Below, piece by piece: positions 1 to 8,463 of a stretch of DNA of 19,344 nt. Source of the DNA: Flavobacteriaceae bacterium (GTDB taxonomy: Bacteria > Bacteroidota > Bacteroidia > Flavobacteriales > Flavobacteriaceae); contig JAMPYA010000021.1 of the NCBI GenBank assembly GCA_023700885.1, positions 1-19,344 of the forward strand, in the 5' to 3' direction. Numbering within the stretch: the stretch's first letter is position 1; each line of letters starts with the position of its first letter. The notes under the pieces were generated by a model. That model made no database searches, was not told the origin of the DNA, and saw nothing but the letters and a program-made list of their open reading frames with translations. The position numbers and the translations under genes are program-made.

Positions 1-455
1 GACTTTCTAAGATTTCTAATGCTTTCAACAAAACTGTTAAGATTTTCAAAAGTGTCACTTTCCAATCTTCTTATGGTACAAAGCTTTTGATAACTTCCCC
101 AAAAATATTTACTAAAATAAACGATATCTAAATCTAATATCTGAACAACTACATCTATAGCAGACATTCCACCAGGAACTATTGCGACATTATCAATGTC
201 AGATTTGCCAATAAAATATTCTTGGTTGATGGCTTCTCTCAATTCTGGCAATCCTTTATTGGGCGGATAAACCTGAATTTTAGCTGAATTAAAATCAATC
301 AATTTAATAACCTCTGTTAAATCTGTTGGACAAACAGCATTAATACCACGATTAAGAAATAAATATTCATCACCTGTTTCTTCCATCATTTTTTTGACCT
401 TCGCACCTATTCCGACAATACTAGAAAATGTAGCTCCACTTTTATTGATTTCCAT
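1..455 (-). CDS. Aminotransferase class I/II, N-terminal part (runs off the window)
   Basis: Reading the minus strand from an ATG at 455 gives about 151 residues with no stop before the window edge, so the 3' part is missing. The protein starts MEINKSGATFSS and contains YPPNKGLPELREAI at roughly residues 63-76 and IVPGGMSAID near 93-102. This matches the N-terminal layout of fold-type I PLP-dependent aminotransferases: a substrate-arm region, then P-x-x-G-L-x-x-L-R, then a GG-x-S-A-I helix at the start of the PLP domain. The PLP lysine would lie in the missing part, so activity and substrate cannot be judged. It is divergent from uvrA with 120 bp between the start codons. I am fairly sure of the family but not of the specific enzyme. 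Confidence 0.75.
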   Translation of the reverse strand, partial: MEINKSGATFSSIVGIGAKVKKMMEETGDEYLFLNRGINAVCPTDLTEVIKLIDFNSAKIQVYPPNKGLPELREAINQEYFIGKSDIDNVAIVPGGMSAIDVVVQILDLDIVYFSKYFWGSYQKLCTIRRLESDTFENLNSFVESIRNLRK

Positions 456-553
456 GCTTCTTATTTTGATATTAATAATTGATTTTTACTGTAATTTCAA
501 AGTAACAATAAACTTTAGAAAGTTTGAAACTATTTTTACGAAAATATTATCGT

Positions 554-561
554 TACTTTTG
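554..561 (+). promoter_or_regulatory. Putative -7 element of the uvrA promoter
   Basis: TACTTTTG is an exact match to the Bacteroidota -7 consensus TAnnTTTG. It ends 14 nt before the uvrA ATG, which would give a very short leader. No TTTG lies at the usual -33 spacing; the nearest, at 523-526, is 27 nt upstream. The eight-copy operator found further right is absent here. This is a sequence match only. Confidence 0.35.
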
Positions 562-575
562 CATTTATTTAATAA

Positions 576-3356
576 ATGGAAGTAGAATTTAACAAATTAA
601 GTCCCAAAGAATTCATCTTAATTAAAGGTGCAAAACTGCATAATTTAAAAAATATAGATGTTGCTATCCCAAGAAATAAATTGGTTGTAATTACCGGTTT
701 ATCAGGTTCCGGGAAATCAAGTTTAGCTTTTGACACTTTATATGCTGAAGGACAAAGACGTTATGTAGAAAGTTTATCATCATATGCACGTCAGTTTTTA
801 GGAAAACTATCCAAACCCAAAGTAGATTATATTAAAGGCATCTCACCCGCAATTGCCATTGAACAAAAAGTAAATGCTACCAACCCGAGATCAACAGTAG
901 GTACATCCACAGAAATTTATGACTACTTAAAATTGTTATATGCCAGAATTGGAACAACTTATTCACCTATTTCCAATGAAATTGTCAAAAAAAATAAAGT
1001 AACTGACGTTATAGATTATATAAAAACTACTGAAGAAGGTGAAAAAATATTGTTGTTAGCACCTATTAAATTTAATAGTTTAAATCAACTGGAAAAAATT
1101 ATTAAAATTTTAGCGCATCAGGGATTTTCTCGTTTAAAAATGAATGATGAAGTGTTGAAAATAGACGAATATAGACCAAAAATTACAGATCAACTTTTTG
1201 TGGTTGTCGATAGAATAATAGTTCAACATCATGAAGATTTTTATTTCCGTTTGGCTGATGCTGTTCAAATAGCTTTTAATGAAGGTAATGGTGTGTGCAT
1301 TTTAGAAAACCTTAACACCGCAAAAACCAAAACATTTAGCACTGCTTTTGAACTTGATGGAATTACTTTTTTAGAACCTTCTGTACATCTATTCAGTTTT
1401 AACAACCCTTATGGAGCCTGTCCTAAATGTGAAGGATATGGCAATATTATCGGAATAGATGAAGAATTGGTAATTCCCAATACTTCCTTATCAATTTTAG
1501 ATGACGCCATTGTTCCTTTTAAATCTGATTCATTTTCGCATTTTAAAGAAGCCCTTATTTTAAACGCTTCCAAATACAATATTCCAATTCATAAACCTTG
1601 GTTTAAAATAGAGGATAACATAAAATCATTAATTTGGGAAGGCACTAAAGATTTTGATGGCATCCATAATTTCTTTAAACATTTAGAAGAGAAAAGTTAT
1701 AAAATTCAATATCGCGTAATGTTATCTCGATATAGAGGAAAAACTAAATGTACCGTTTGCCAAGGAAAAAGATTGAGAAAGGAAGCACAATATGTTAAAA
1801 TTAACGAAAAATCTATTACTGATTTAGTTGAGTTACCACTCGATGAATTGGCTATTTTTACGGATAATCTTTCTCTTACCAATCATGAAAAAGAAGTTTC
1901 AAAACGATTGTTGACTGAAATCAACACTAGACTTGGATTTTTAAATAATATCGGATTGGGTTATTTAACCTTAAATAGAAATGCCAATACACTTTCGGGA
2001 GGAGAATCTCAACGCATCAATTTAGCCACTTCATTAGGAAGTAGTTTAGTTGGATCCATGTATATTTTGGATGAACCTAGTATTGGATTGCATTCTAAAG
2101 ATACCGAAAGACTCATTGTTTTACTTAAAAAATTACGCGATATTGGCAATACCGTAATTGTGGTAGAACACGATGAAGATATTATCAAATCTGCAGATTA
2201 TATCATCGATATCGGTCCTGAAGCAGGTGTTTTTGGAGGCGAATTAATCGCTCAAGGAAATTATGATACCTTGTTAAAATCTAATTCTTTAACAGCCCAA
2301 TATTTAAATCAAAAATTACAAATTGAAATTCCTAAAAACAGAAGAATTACTAAAAATTTTATTGAAATAGAAGGCGCCAGAGCTCATAATTTAAAGAACA
2401 TTAATGTAAAATTTCCACTCAACTCGCTTACAGTAGTTACTGGTGTTTCAGGAAGTGGAAAAAGTACTTTGGTAAGAAACATTTTGTATCCGGCTTTGAT
2501 GAAAAAATTATCCGGAAACAGTTCTAAAGTAGGTGAATTTACCGATTTAAAAGGAAGTTTTCAAAGTATCAAACAAATAGAATTTGTAGATCAAAATCCC
2601 ATTGGCAGATCCAGCAGGTCTAATCCGGTTACATACATCAAAGCATATGATGATATCAGAAATCTTTTTGCAGGCTTAAACCTTTCTGTAGTTAGAAATT
2701 ATAAACCAAAGCATTTCTCTTTTAATGTTGACGGAGGTCGTTGTGATGTTTGTAAAGGAGAAGGAGATGTTACTATTGAAATGCAATTTATGGCAGATGT
2801 TCATATGACTTGTGAAGTTTGTAACGGAAAGCGTTTTCAAAAAGAAATATTAGAAGTTAAGTTTCACGATAAATCTATTGTAGATGTTTTAGAAATGTCG
2901 GTTGGTGAAGCTATTGATTTTTTTAATCAAACTAAAGAATCAAAAATTGCACAAAAATTACTCCCTTTACAGGAAGTTGGTTTGGGGTATGTTCAGTTAG
3001 GGCAATCATCCTCTACCCTTTCTGGCGGTGAAGCACAACGCATAAAATTGGCCTCATTTTTAATAAAGGGAACTACAACCGATAAAACATTGTTTATTTT
3101 TGATGAACCTACTACTGGACTTCATTTTCACGATATTAAAAAACTCTTAAAATCATTCAATGCTTTGATAGAAAAAGGGCATTCCATTATTGTTATTGAA
3201 CACAATTTAGAACTCATAAAATGTGCAGATTATATCATTGATTTAGGAATTGATGGAGGAAAAAAAGGGGGAGATTTACTATTTGAAGGAACTCCGGAAG
3301 CATTGTTAAATTGTCAAAATTCATACACAGCATACTATTTGAAAGATAAATTATAA
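576..3356 (+). CDS. uvrA: UvrABC excinuclease subunit A (class I UvrA)
   Basis: UvrA is the DNA-damage-sensing ATPase of nucleotide excision repair; it dimerises, scans DNA and loads UvrB. The 926-residue length is normal. Two ABC ATPase modules are visible: Walker A GLSGSGKS at 41-48 with signature LSGGESQ at 473-479, and Walker A GVSGSGKS at 623-630 with signature LSGGEAQ at 815-821. Zinc-binding CxxC pairs lie at C282/C285 and C392/C395 in the first half and at C723/C726 and C746/C749 in the second. The stretch at about 118-245 corresponds to the UvrB-binding domain, which separates canonical UvrA from the shorter UvrA2 type. No key residue appears to be missing. It is monocistronic, with its own promoter-like element just upstream, and unrelated in function to the envelope cluster that follows. 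Confidence 0.95.
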   Translation: MEVEFNKLSPKEFILIKGAKLHNLKNIDVAIPRNKLVVITGLSGSGKSSLAFDTLYAEGQRRYVESLSSYARQFLGKLSKPKVDYIKGISPAIAIEQKVNATNPRSTVGTSTEIYDYLKLLYARIGTTYSPISNEIVKKNKVTDVIDYIKTTEEGEKILLLAPIKFNSLNQLEKIIKILAHQGFSRLKMNDEVLKIDEYRPKITDQLFVVVDRIIVQHHEDFYFRLADAVQIAFNEGNGVCILENLNTAKTKTFSTAFELDGITFLEPSVHLFSFNNPYGACPKCEGYGNIIGIDEELVIPNTSLSILDDAIVPFKSDSFSHFKEALILNASKYNIPIHKPWFKIEDNIKSLIWEGTKDFDGIHNFFKHLEEKSYKIQYRVMLSRYRGKTKCTVCQGKRLRKEAQYVKINEKSITDLVELPLDELAIFTDNLSLTNHEKEVSKRLLTEINTRLGFLNNIGLGYLTLNRNANTLSGGESQRINLATSLGSSLVGSMYILDEPSIGLHSKDTERLIVLLKKLRDIGNTVIVVEHDEDIIKSADYIIDIGPEAGVFGGELIAQGNYDTLLKSNSLTAQYLNQKLQIEIPKNRRITKNFIEIEGARAHNLKNINVKFPLNSLTVVTGVSGSGKSTLVRNILYPALMKKLSGNSSKVGEFTDLKGSFQSIKQIEFVDQNPIGRSSRSNPVTYIKAYDDIRNLFAGLNLSVVRNYKPKHFSFNVDGGRCDVCKGEGDVTIEMQFMADVHMTCEVCNGKRFQKEILEVKFHDKSIVDVLEMSVGEAIDFFNQTKESKIAQKLLPLQEVGLGYVQLGQSSSTLSGGEAQRIKLASFLIKGTTTDKTLFIFDEPTTGLHFHDIKKLLKSFNALIEKGHSIIVIEHNLELIKCADYIIDLGIDGGKKGGDLLFEGTPEALLNCQNSYTAYYLKDKL

Positions 3357-3395
3357 AAACGACAAACTTCTAATTAACCTGAGTTCGACATAAGT

Positions 3396-3419
3396 AAAGC
3401 AACGCTTTGTAATTTTTTT
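3396..3419 (+). terminator. Small hairpin with T-tract downstream of uvrA
   Basis: AAAGC (3396-3400) and GCTTT (3404-3408) can pair around an AAC loop and are followed after 4 nt by seven T residues. A similar unit follows at 3454-3478: GGTAC and GTACC around ACA, 6 nt, then six T residues. Either could terminate uvrA, but the 5-bp stems are weak. Confidence 0.35.
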
Positions 3420-3845
3420 AGGCAGAATAGGCTAAGTAAAGCACTGAAATACAGGTACACAGTACCGCAGAGTTTTTTAGCCGGTTTTAAACACAGTTTA
3501 AAAATTTATCCTAAATCGAAGATTCACGAACTCTTATGAAAATAAATAAATGAAAGGTTCGTAAAAGGCTCATTTTTTTTGGTTCGTTTTAGCTCATTTT
3601 ACTTTGTCTACTAGCAGTATTTGCTGAATTAAAATTTCTTTGGAGAACCTCTGTCCAGCTTTAGCGGGAGCAAATACACAAGGCAAATCCGAACTGAGCA
3701 AAGTTGAAACAAACTTCTTATACCCTTTTAAACTTTCTCCCTTAATATTCAAAATCAGAATTTAATAATCAAACAAATATTTATAAAAAAGTCGCTTAAC
3801 TTAATCTTTATTTGCATATCTATAGTTATAAAAAAGGTCAATTTT

Positions 3846-3881
3846 AAAAAAAACATCAAGGATAAAAACCCTTGATGCTTT
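3846..3881 (-). terminator. Rho-independent terminator of the DUF3494-ompA unit
   Basis: A perfect 8-bp inverted repeat, CATCAAGG (3854-3861) and CCTTGATG (3870-3877), encloses an 8-nt loop. On the minus strand the stem is followed by eight T residues (+ strand A-run 3846-3853). It lies about 50 nt beyond the stop of the minus-strand OmpA-family gene. The + strand side also ends in a short T-run, so weak bidirectional action is possible. Confidence 0.8.
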
Positions 3882-3926
3882 TAACTAACTAATTTAAACT
3901 AACTATTTTTTATATTTTCAAATAAC

Positions 3927-5966
3927 TTAATTTCTAATAGGAATAATATCTATGATTACAGTTCGGTTATAAGCGCGTTCTTCCGGTAATTTATTATCAA
4001 AAGGAGCTACATTTTCATCCTCACCAAATCCTAGAATTTCAAATTTAACATCGGATCTACCTGATTTAGACAAACTCTTTTCGATAATACTTTTCACTTC
4101 ATTGGCACGTTCCAGAGATAATTTTTGATTATACGACAAATCGCCTATGACATCCGTATGTCCATGGATAATTACCTTTCCATTTTTAGGAATCTTAGGT
4201 GTTACAACCTCTTGCAAATATTTTTCATAAATAGTGGTTGCTTTTGATTCATCAAATTCAAAAATAATACTGAATCGCAATCCTTCTTCAATTTCAGAAG
4301 GTGTCCAAAGTACCATATGGGTATTAGTTTCTTTTACGATAATCGACCCATTTTTAGTTTGTCCAGTCATAGTTACTTTAAAGGTTTCTTCGGGTCGGGT
4401 TCCTAAAATTAATTTACCAGGAATACTGATATTTTCATTTGCATATGGGCCGAAGTTTTGTGAAACTCCTTTTGAATCTGTTATTTTTAAGGACCATGAA
4501 GTAAAAGCTTCATTGGCACCTTTTACATTAAATGTTACATAACTATCAACCGGTGCTTCCTGAACTGCAACAATTTCTATGGGTTTAAGCGGTGAATTTG
4601 GACCACTTTGGAACTCCATTAATAAATCTGGGGCGCTACTTTCTATAGAAACTCTACGATCTCCATCTTGCAGTAATTCAAGTTCTCTTGTTTTGCCTAA
4701 TGTTTCTGATGCTGTATCTGGTTTAAACTGACCTTTAGTACCTATTCTTGAAGAATTAATTTCAAATACATTTACTAAATAAACTTTTACAGATTCCGCC
4801 ATTTTTTTACCATCTTCAGCTCCTTTTTCTGATGACCCAACCAAGTTAATCGTAGATAGTGGATATTTCACCATTCTATCACCAAGGATATTGATAACAT
4901 TATAGTAAACATTCATTTGTCTTGCTGAACGACCAGATTGGGTTAAAGGTGAAACCGTTTCCAGTTGATCTGCTCTGAAAGATTTAACCTCATCTTTTTT
5001 AAGCAACTTATAACGATTTGGTATTTCGGTTGATCCGATATTAAAAAATACATAATTACGAAGTGGGAACATTTCTCTTACACGACGTTCAGTAGGTACA
5101 TTACTAGGAGCATCCACCGTAAATTCAACTTTAGGTTCAATAAAAACAACTACAATTTCTTCTTCTTTTTGTTCTTGAATTTTACGACCTTGACCAAATT
5201 TAAGTACAATACCTGCTCTAACTGTTGTTAAATTCCATGTTTCAATTGAACGTGGATTCTGCCCAAAATAGGGTTGAAAAGCAACAAATGGAGATAACAT
5301 AAATTGTGTCTTATTCTTTTGAGAAGATAAAGGAATATCAAGTCCCGCTCCAATTTGTGCAGAGATAATTGATTTTTCTACATTGCTAAAATCACCTTCA
5401 ACATTTGCTGGAGCAATCTGATTTGGAAAATCAGGATTGATTCCTTGCTCGTATGTAAATGATTTGTCTAGATTAAAAGCAAAGCGAGGTCCACCATACA
5501 AATAAAAATTAGATTTGAATGGAGCTAAACGCAAACTCGGTTCTACAGTAATATAGCTGAGATTTGTAGACAAGTCTGCCGGACAATTACAAGCAGTTTC
5601 TTTTTGATCAAATGCCCCTTTACGACTGTCATAACCTGCTTGTAACATAAATCCAAATCTTGCATCAGGGCGTTGAAATTCTAAAAGTGGTGCAAGATAA
5701 AGTCCTACGCCATTGCCATCATTAAAAACAACAGGAGGCGTAAAAGTAGTACTCAATTCATGAGTAGATCCTTTATAGAAGTTAAAATTTGCACCAGCAG
5801 CAACACCAAATTTCCATGTTGGTTTTGTATATTGGGCTTCTTGTGCTTGCAATGTCAATTGCATCCCTATCAACATCAAAGTACTTACAAAAAGCATTTT
5901 AATTGGCAGGTTAAACGGGAACCACGTACTACGTAATTCCTTTTTTGAATTAGTTTTAGTTTTCAT
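3927..5966 (-). CDS. OmpA-family outer-membrane protein with C-terminal peptidoglycan-binding domain
   Basis: This 679-residue protein should sit in the outer membrane and bind the cell wall. A positively charged N-terminus and a hydrophobic stretch at about 22-41 ending ...LQAQ suggest export. Residues 48 to about 258 look like a porin-type beta-barrel (alternating hydrophobic strands, GPRFAFNL, AGIVLKFG). A long middle region follows. Residues 563-679 are an OmpA C-terminal domain: IIFEFDES, then HGHTD at 601-605 and the helix NQKLSLERAN at 613-622. D605 and R620 lie 15 residues apart, as do the diaminopimelate-contacting Asp and Arg of E. coli OmpA. Only 7 nt separate its start from the stop of the DUF3494 lipoprotein gene upstream, so the two are almost certainly co-transcribed from the composite promoter at 7720-7783. 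It may anchor the surface lipoprotein system to peptidoglycan (inference). Confidence 0.85.
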   Translation of the reverse strand: MKTKTNSKKELRSTWFPFNLPIKMLFVSTLMLIGMQLTLQAQEAQYTKPTWKFGVAAGANFNFYKGSTHELSTTFTPPVVFNDGNGVGLYLAPLLEFQRPDARFGFMLQAGYDSRKGAFDQKETACNCPADLSTNLSYITVEPSLRLAPFKSNFYLYGGPRFAFNLDKSFTYEQGINPDFPNQIAPANVEGDFSNVEKSIISAQIGAGLDIPLSSQKNKTQFMLSPFVAFQPYFGQNPRSIETWNLTTVRAGIVLKFGQGRKIQEQKEEEIVVVFIEPKVEFTVDAPSNVPTERRVREMFPLRNYVFFNIGSTEIPNRYKLLKKDEVKSFRADQLETVSPLTQSGRSARQMNVYYNVINILGDRMVKYPLSTINLVGSSEKGAEDGKKMAESVKVYLVNVFEINSSRIGTKGQFKPDTASETLGKTRELELLQDGDRRVSIESSAPDLLMEFQSGPNSPLKPIEIVAVQEAPVDSYVTFNVKGANEAFTSWSLKITDSKGVSQNFGPYANENISIPGKLILGTRPEETFKVTMTGQTKNGSIIVKETNTHMVLWTPSEIEEGLRFSIIFEFDESKATTIYEKYLQEVVTPKIPKNGKVIIHGHTDVIGDLSYNQKLSLERANEVKSIIEKSLSKSGRSDVKFEILGFGEDENVAPFDNKLPEERAYNRTVIIDIIPIRN

Positions 5967-5973
5967 ATGTGTT

Positions 5974-7683
5974 CTAATCTAACGGTTTGTTGATAATATT
6001 TGTACTTGTCATTGTTACTGCACCATTTCTAGCAAGCATTCTACCCTCTGCAACCGCATAAGCATTCATTGTAATAGAGGTTAATGCTAATACGTTTCCT
6101 TTAAATGAGGTATAGTCACCTATCGTTGCTGAACTACCTACTTGCCAAAAGATGTTTTTAGCTTTAGCACCTCCTGCAAGGATAATACTACCACCTGCTC
6201 CACCAACTGTGGTAAAATCAGATGCTATTTGAAAAATCCAAACTGCATTAACATCACCTTGTGCATCCAATGTTAAATTACCAGATTGAACTAAAAGTGT
6301 AGAAGTTGATTTATAAATACCAGGGGCTAAAGTTAATCCACCTAGATCACCTGATACAGTTGCAGGTGCGGGTGAAGTTGCTCCTTCTGCAAAAAGGTAG
6401 GCATTAGTTAAGTCTGTTTTTGCTTGTAATAACATAGCTGGAACTCCAGGAGGCGCTAAATCATCCGATGCAAAAATGGCTCCATTTACTACAATTGCTG
6501 GAGGGAATCCTGTAATTGAAGAACGAGCACCTGGATATATTCCAACATCCATATTTCTAATTTCACTGAATCCTGCATTATTACTGATTGCTGTACCACC
6601 CAAAATTCCAAATTGACCAGCTGTTTTAAGATCAACTCCTACTGGACCAGAAGGACCAACTGTAGTGAATGTCCATACATAATTATTAGCTAATGCATTT
6701 CCAACTAAGTTTTTAGCTACAGTTGTAATTGTTGCAGTATATGTAGTACTTGATAACAAATTGCTACTTGGTGTAAAAGTAGCTACTAAGCCATTATACG
6801 AAACGGAACCTAAAATGTTGGTTGTTCCTTGTTTTAAGGTAAAGGTAGAAGCAGCAGTAATTGTAGCTTCAGTCATTACTTCACTAAAAGTAGCGGTGAT
6901 TAATTTGTTAAGTGCAACTCCAGTAGCCAAATTTAACGGATCCGTAGAAATAATTGTTGGTATGGTACTGGTTGTAAATGTCCACACATAATTATTCGCT
7001 ATAGAATTACCAGCCAAATTTTTAGCAGCGGTTGTAATTGTAGCAGTATAAGTAGTACCCGCTAACAAATTGCTACTTGGTGTAAAAGTTAATATTAAAC
7101 CATTGTATGCAAGGTTTCCGGCAATTGTTGTTGACCCTTGTTTTAAAGTGAAGGTTAATGGAGCTATAATGGTAGCTTCAATCATCGCTTCGCTAAAAGT
7201 TGCTGTGATTACTTTATTGAGTAATACGGCTGTTGCAAGATTTACCGGATCGGTTGCAGTTACAGCAGGAATAGTACTGGTACTAAAACTCCACACATAA
7301 TCTTCTTGTAAAGCATTTCCACTTATATCTTTTACAGATGTGGTTACTCTTGCTGTATAAATAGTATTAGGAGCAAGTGGACTAGCAGGTATAAAAGTTG
7401 CAGTTGTTCCGGCATAACTTATTGTACCAGCAACAGCTGTTGTGCCAAGATTTACAATAAAGGTAGTCGAAGTAATTGTTGAAGCATCCATCGCTTCATT
7501 AAAGGTTACCGTAATTATTTTGTTAAGTGCTACACTTGTAGCACCATTTACGGGGTCTGTTGATATTACTAGTGGGCAAACGAATTCAATTTTTTCAAAA
7601 TCATCTTTTGCGCACCCAGATAATAAAATAACAAATGCAAAAAATGCAAATGCAAAGTTTGTAATGAGCTTTTTAGCTTTCAT
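5974..7683 (-). CDS. Surface lipoprotein: three Ig-like (Big_5) repeats plus DUF3494 ice-binding-like domain
   Basis: This 569-residue protein starts with a lipoprotein signal peptide whose lipobox is LSGC, making C24 the likely acylated residue. Three Ig-like domains follow at about 35-136, 137-239 and 240-342. Each opens with a TDPxNxAT motif, then a TFxExM strand, and ends near the W of (V)W(T/S)F; this is typical of SbsA-type Big_5 domains. Residues 351-565 match DUF3494: LKTAGQFGILGGTAISN at the start, then DVGIYPG, and near the end AEGRMLARNGAVTM. DUF3494 beta-solenoids include known ice-binding proteins and adhesin tips, but many members have no tested ice activity, so antifreeze function is not proven here. 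The Ig repeats would act as a stalk holding the domain off the cell surface. It is the first gene of a unit with the OmpA-family gene and is led by the shared composite promoter. Confidence 0.88.
   Translation of the reverse strand: MKAKKLITNFAFAFFAFVILLSGCAKDDFEKIEFVCPLVISTDPVNGATSVALNKIITVTFNEAMDASTITSTTFIVNLGTTAVAGTISYAGTTATFIPASPLAPNTIYTARVTTSVKDISGNALQEDYVWSFSTSTIPAVTATDPVNLATAVLLNKVITATFSEAMIEATIIAPLTFTLKQGSTTIAGNLAYNGLILTFTPSSNLLAGTTYTATITTAAKNLAGNSIANNYVWTFTTSTIPTIISTDPLNLATGVALNKLITATFSEVMTEATITAASTFTLKQGTTNILGSVSYNGLVATFTPSSNLLSSTTYTATITTVAKNLVGNALANNYVWTFTTVGPSGPVGVDLKTAGQFGILGGTAISNNAGFSEIRNMDVGIYPGARSSITGFPPAIVVNGAIFASDDLAPPGVPAMLLQAKTDLTNAYLFAEGATSPAPATVSGDLGGLTLAPGIYKSTSTLLVQSGNLTLDAQGDVNAVWIFQIASDFTTVGGAGGSIILAGGAKAKNIFWQVGSSATIGDYTSFKGNVLALTSITMNAYAVAEGRMLARNGAVTMTSTNIINKPLD
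6658..7275 (-). repeat. Tandem 309-bp repeat encoding Ig-like domains 2 and 3
   Basis: The second and third Ig-like domains (residues 137-239 and 240-342) have an exact 103-codon period and long stretches of near-identical DNA, whereas the first domain is clearly more divergent. This points to a recent internal duplication. The repeat also explains two equal-length antisense open frames 309 bp apart, which are artefacts. Confidence 0.8.
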
Positions 7684-7719
7684 TTTTTTCGATTTAAGAG
7701 TGAAATTATTTTTATACTA

Positions 7720-7783
7720 CAAAGATGTATTCAATATCACTGAAAATTATTACACAATTTCTACTAAAAGTTATATAATTCAC
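7720..7783 (-). promoter_or_regulatory. Composite promoter copy 1 (DUF3494-ompA)
   Basis: Read along the minus strand: GTGAAT at 7783-7778, T, ATATAAC, then TGTAAT at 7754-7749, 21 nt, and the -7 box CATCTTTG at 7727-7720. The start codon is 36 nt downstream. The distal TGTAAC copy is degenerate (TATAAC); all spacings are the same as in the other seven copies. Confidence 0.8.
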
Positions 7784-7821
7784 ATATTTTTAATCAAATT
7801 GATATCATATTTTAAAAATAA

Positions 7822-7872
7822 TGAGGATAACTTAAAAAGTTCCTTTTACAGAAAATTCATAAGTTATCCTCA
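7822..7872 (-). terminator. Long inverted repeat, probable terminator of the 104-aa gene
   Basis: TGAGGATAACTT (7822-7833) is a perfect inverted repeat of AAGTTATCCTCA (7861-7872), with a 27-nt loop. On the minus strand the second arm is followed by TTATTTTTAAAA. It lies between the stop of the 104-aa gene and composite promoter 1, so it would insulate the DUF3494 unit. The long loop is unusual, so a regulatory role is not excluded. Confidence 0.5.
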
Positions 7873-7932
7873 ATTTAGATTGTAAATGGTTTCTTATAAA
7901 ACCGTTATGGTATTTTTATTATCCTTTAAATA

Positions 7933-8247
7933 CTAAAGTAATACGATTAACAATACAATGATAAGTACTGCTACGACTGATAAATAAATACCGCCACTTG
8001 TTTCTCTAAGTTCAGCTTTTATAGCACGCACTTCTTTGCGCAATTCTTTTTTCTCTGCTTTAGTCAAAGTTGATTTATCCAATGCTTTGATTTCGTCTAA
8101 TCTTACTACTAAGGCATTTGGTTCAGTGGCTACAGTAGCCTCGGCTGAAACAGTGGTAATCGGATTTGTGTTTGAAGCAAACATTGGTGTTGGCACAAAG
8201 GTTAATGACAGGAATACTGCCATAAGACTTACTACTAATTTTTTCAT
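7933..8247 (-). CDS. Small exported or membrane protein of unknown function (104 aa)
   Basis: The protein has a signal peptide (MKKLVVSLMAVFLSLTFVP, likely cleaved after PMFA around residue 24). A low-complexity T/A/E segment is followed by a charged helix (DEIKALDKSTLTKAEKKELRKE, about 51-72) that may form a coiled coil. Residues 85-104 are a very hydrophobic C-terminal membrane segment ending almost at the terminus. I do not recognise a named family, although proteins of this shape are common in Bacteroidota. It is preceded by composite promoter 2 and followed by an inverted repeat, so it appears to be a single-gene member of the same regulon. A role in the envelope is inferred from topology and context only. 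Confidence 0.75.
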   Translation of the reverse strand: MKKLVVSLMAVFLSLTFVPTPMFASNTNPITTVSAEATVATEPNALVVRLDEIKALDKSTLTKAEKKELRKEVRAIKAELRETSGGIYLSVVAVLIIVLLIVLL

Positions 8248-8284
8248 CTTATTGGTTTTTAATGGTTAATAAATTATGTTAGTA

Positions 8285-8348
8285 CTAAATTAATGGTGTT
8301 TAAGCGAATAAGTGTTACAGAACTTTGGAAAGAAGTTGTATAATTCAC
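8285..8348 (-). promoter_or_regulatory. Composite promoter copy 2 (104-aa membrane protein)
   Basis: Minus-strand order: GTGAAT at 8348-8343, T, ATACAAC, then AAGTT and TGTAAC at 8319-8314, 21 nt, and TAATTTAG at 8292-8285. The start codon is 37 nt downstream. AACTT-N7-AAGTT forms a perfect dyad inside this copy. The -7 box has TTAG where most copies have TTTG. Confidence 0.8.
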
Positions 8349-8463
8349 ACCTTTTTAAGATTTATAATGCGAGAATCAAATCCTTTCCTTTTCCAAAGAA
8401 AAAATATCGCAACAAATACCATAAAGAAATCATTCAAATAATTTAACCAAAAATGATTTTTCT

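Larger units (their letters stand above)
3357..3926. other. 570-bp intergenic region without a recognisable gene
   Basis: No credible open frame with a start codon was found on either strand. The left part holds two similar hairpin/T-tract units, each preceded by the 11-mer TAAGTAAAGCA (3391-3401 and 3433-3443). The middle part, about 3630-3725, looks less AT-rich than its surroundings and has an open + frame without a start, which I take to be non-coding. The right part is very AT-rich and ends with the terminator of the OmpA-family gene. Confidence 0.5.

Noticed and set aside
394..585. Plus-strand hydrophobic open frame of 63 codons
   Set aside because: It is antisense to the start of the aminotransferase and overlaps the uvrA promoter and start; the hydrophobicity reflects AT-rich sequence.
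6761..7300. Two plus-strand open frames of 76 codons with similar sequences
   Set aside because: They are antisense shadows of the duplicated Ig-like domains, exactly 309 bp apart, with no promoter or start context.
7442..7885. Plus-strand open frame of 147 codons
   Set aside because: It is antisense to the lipoprotein start and runs across composite promoter 1 and an inverted repeat; it has no family signal.
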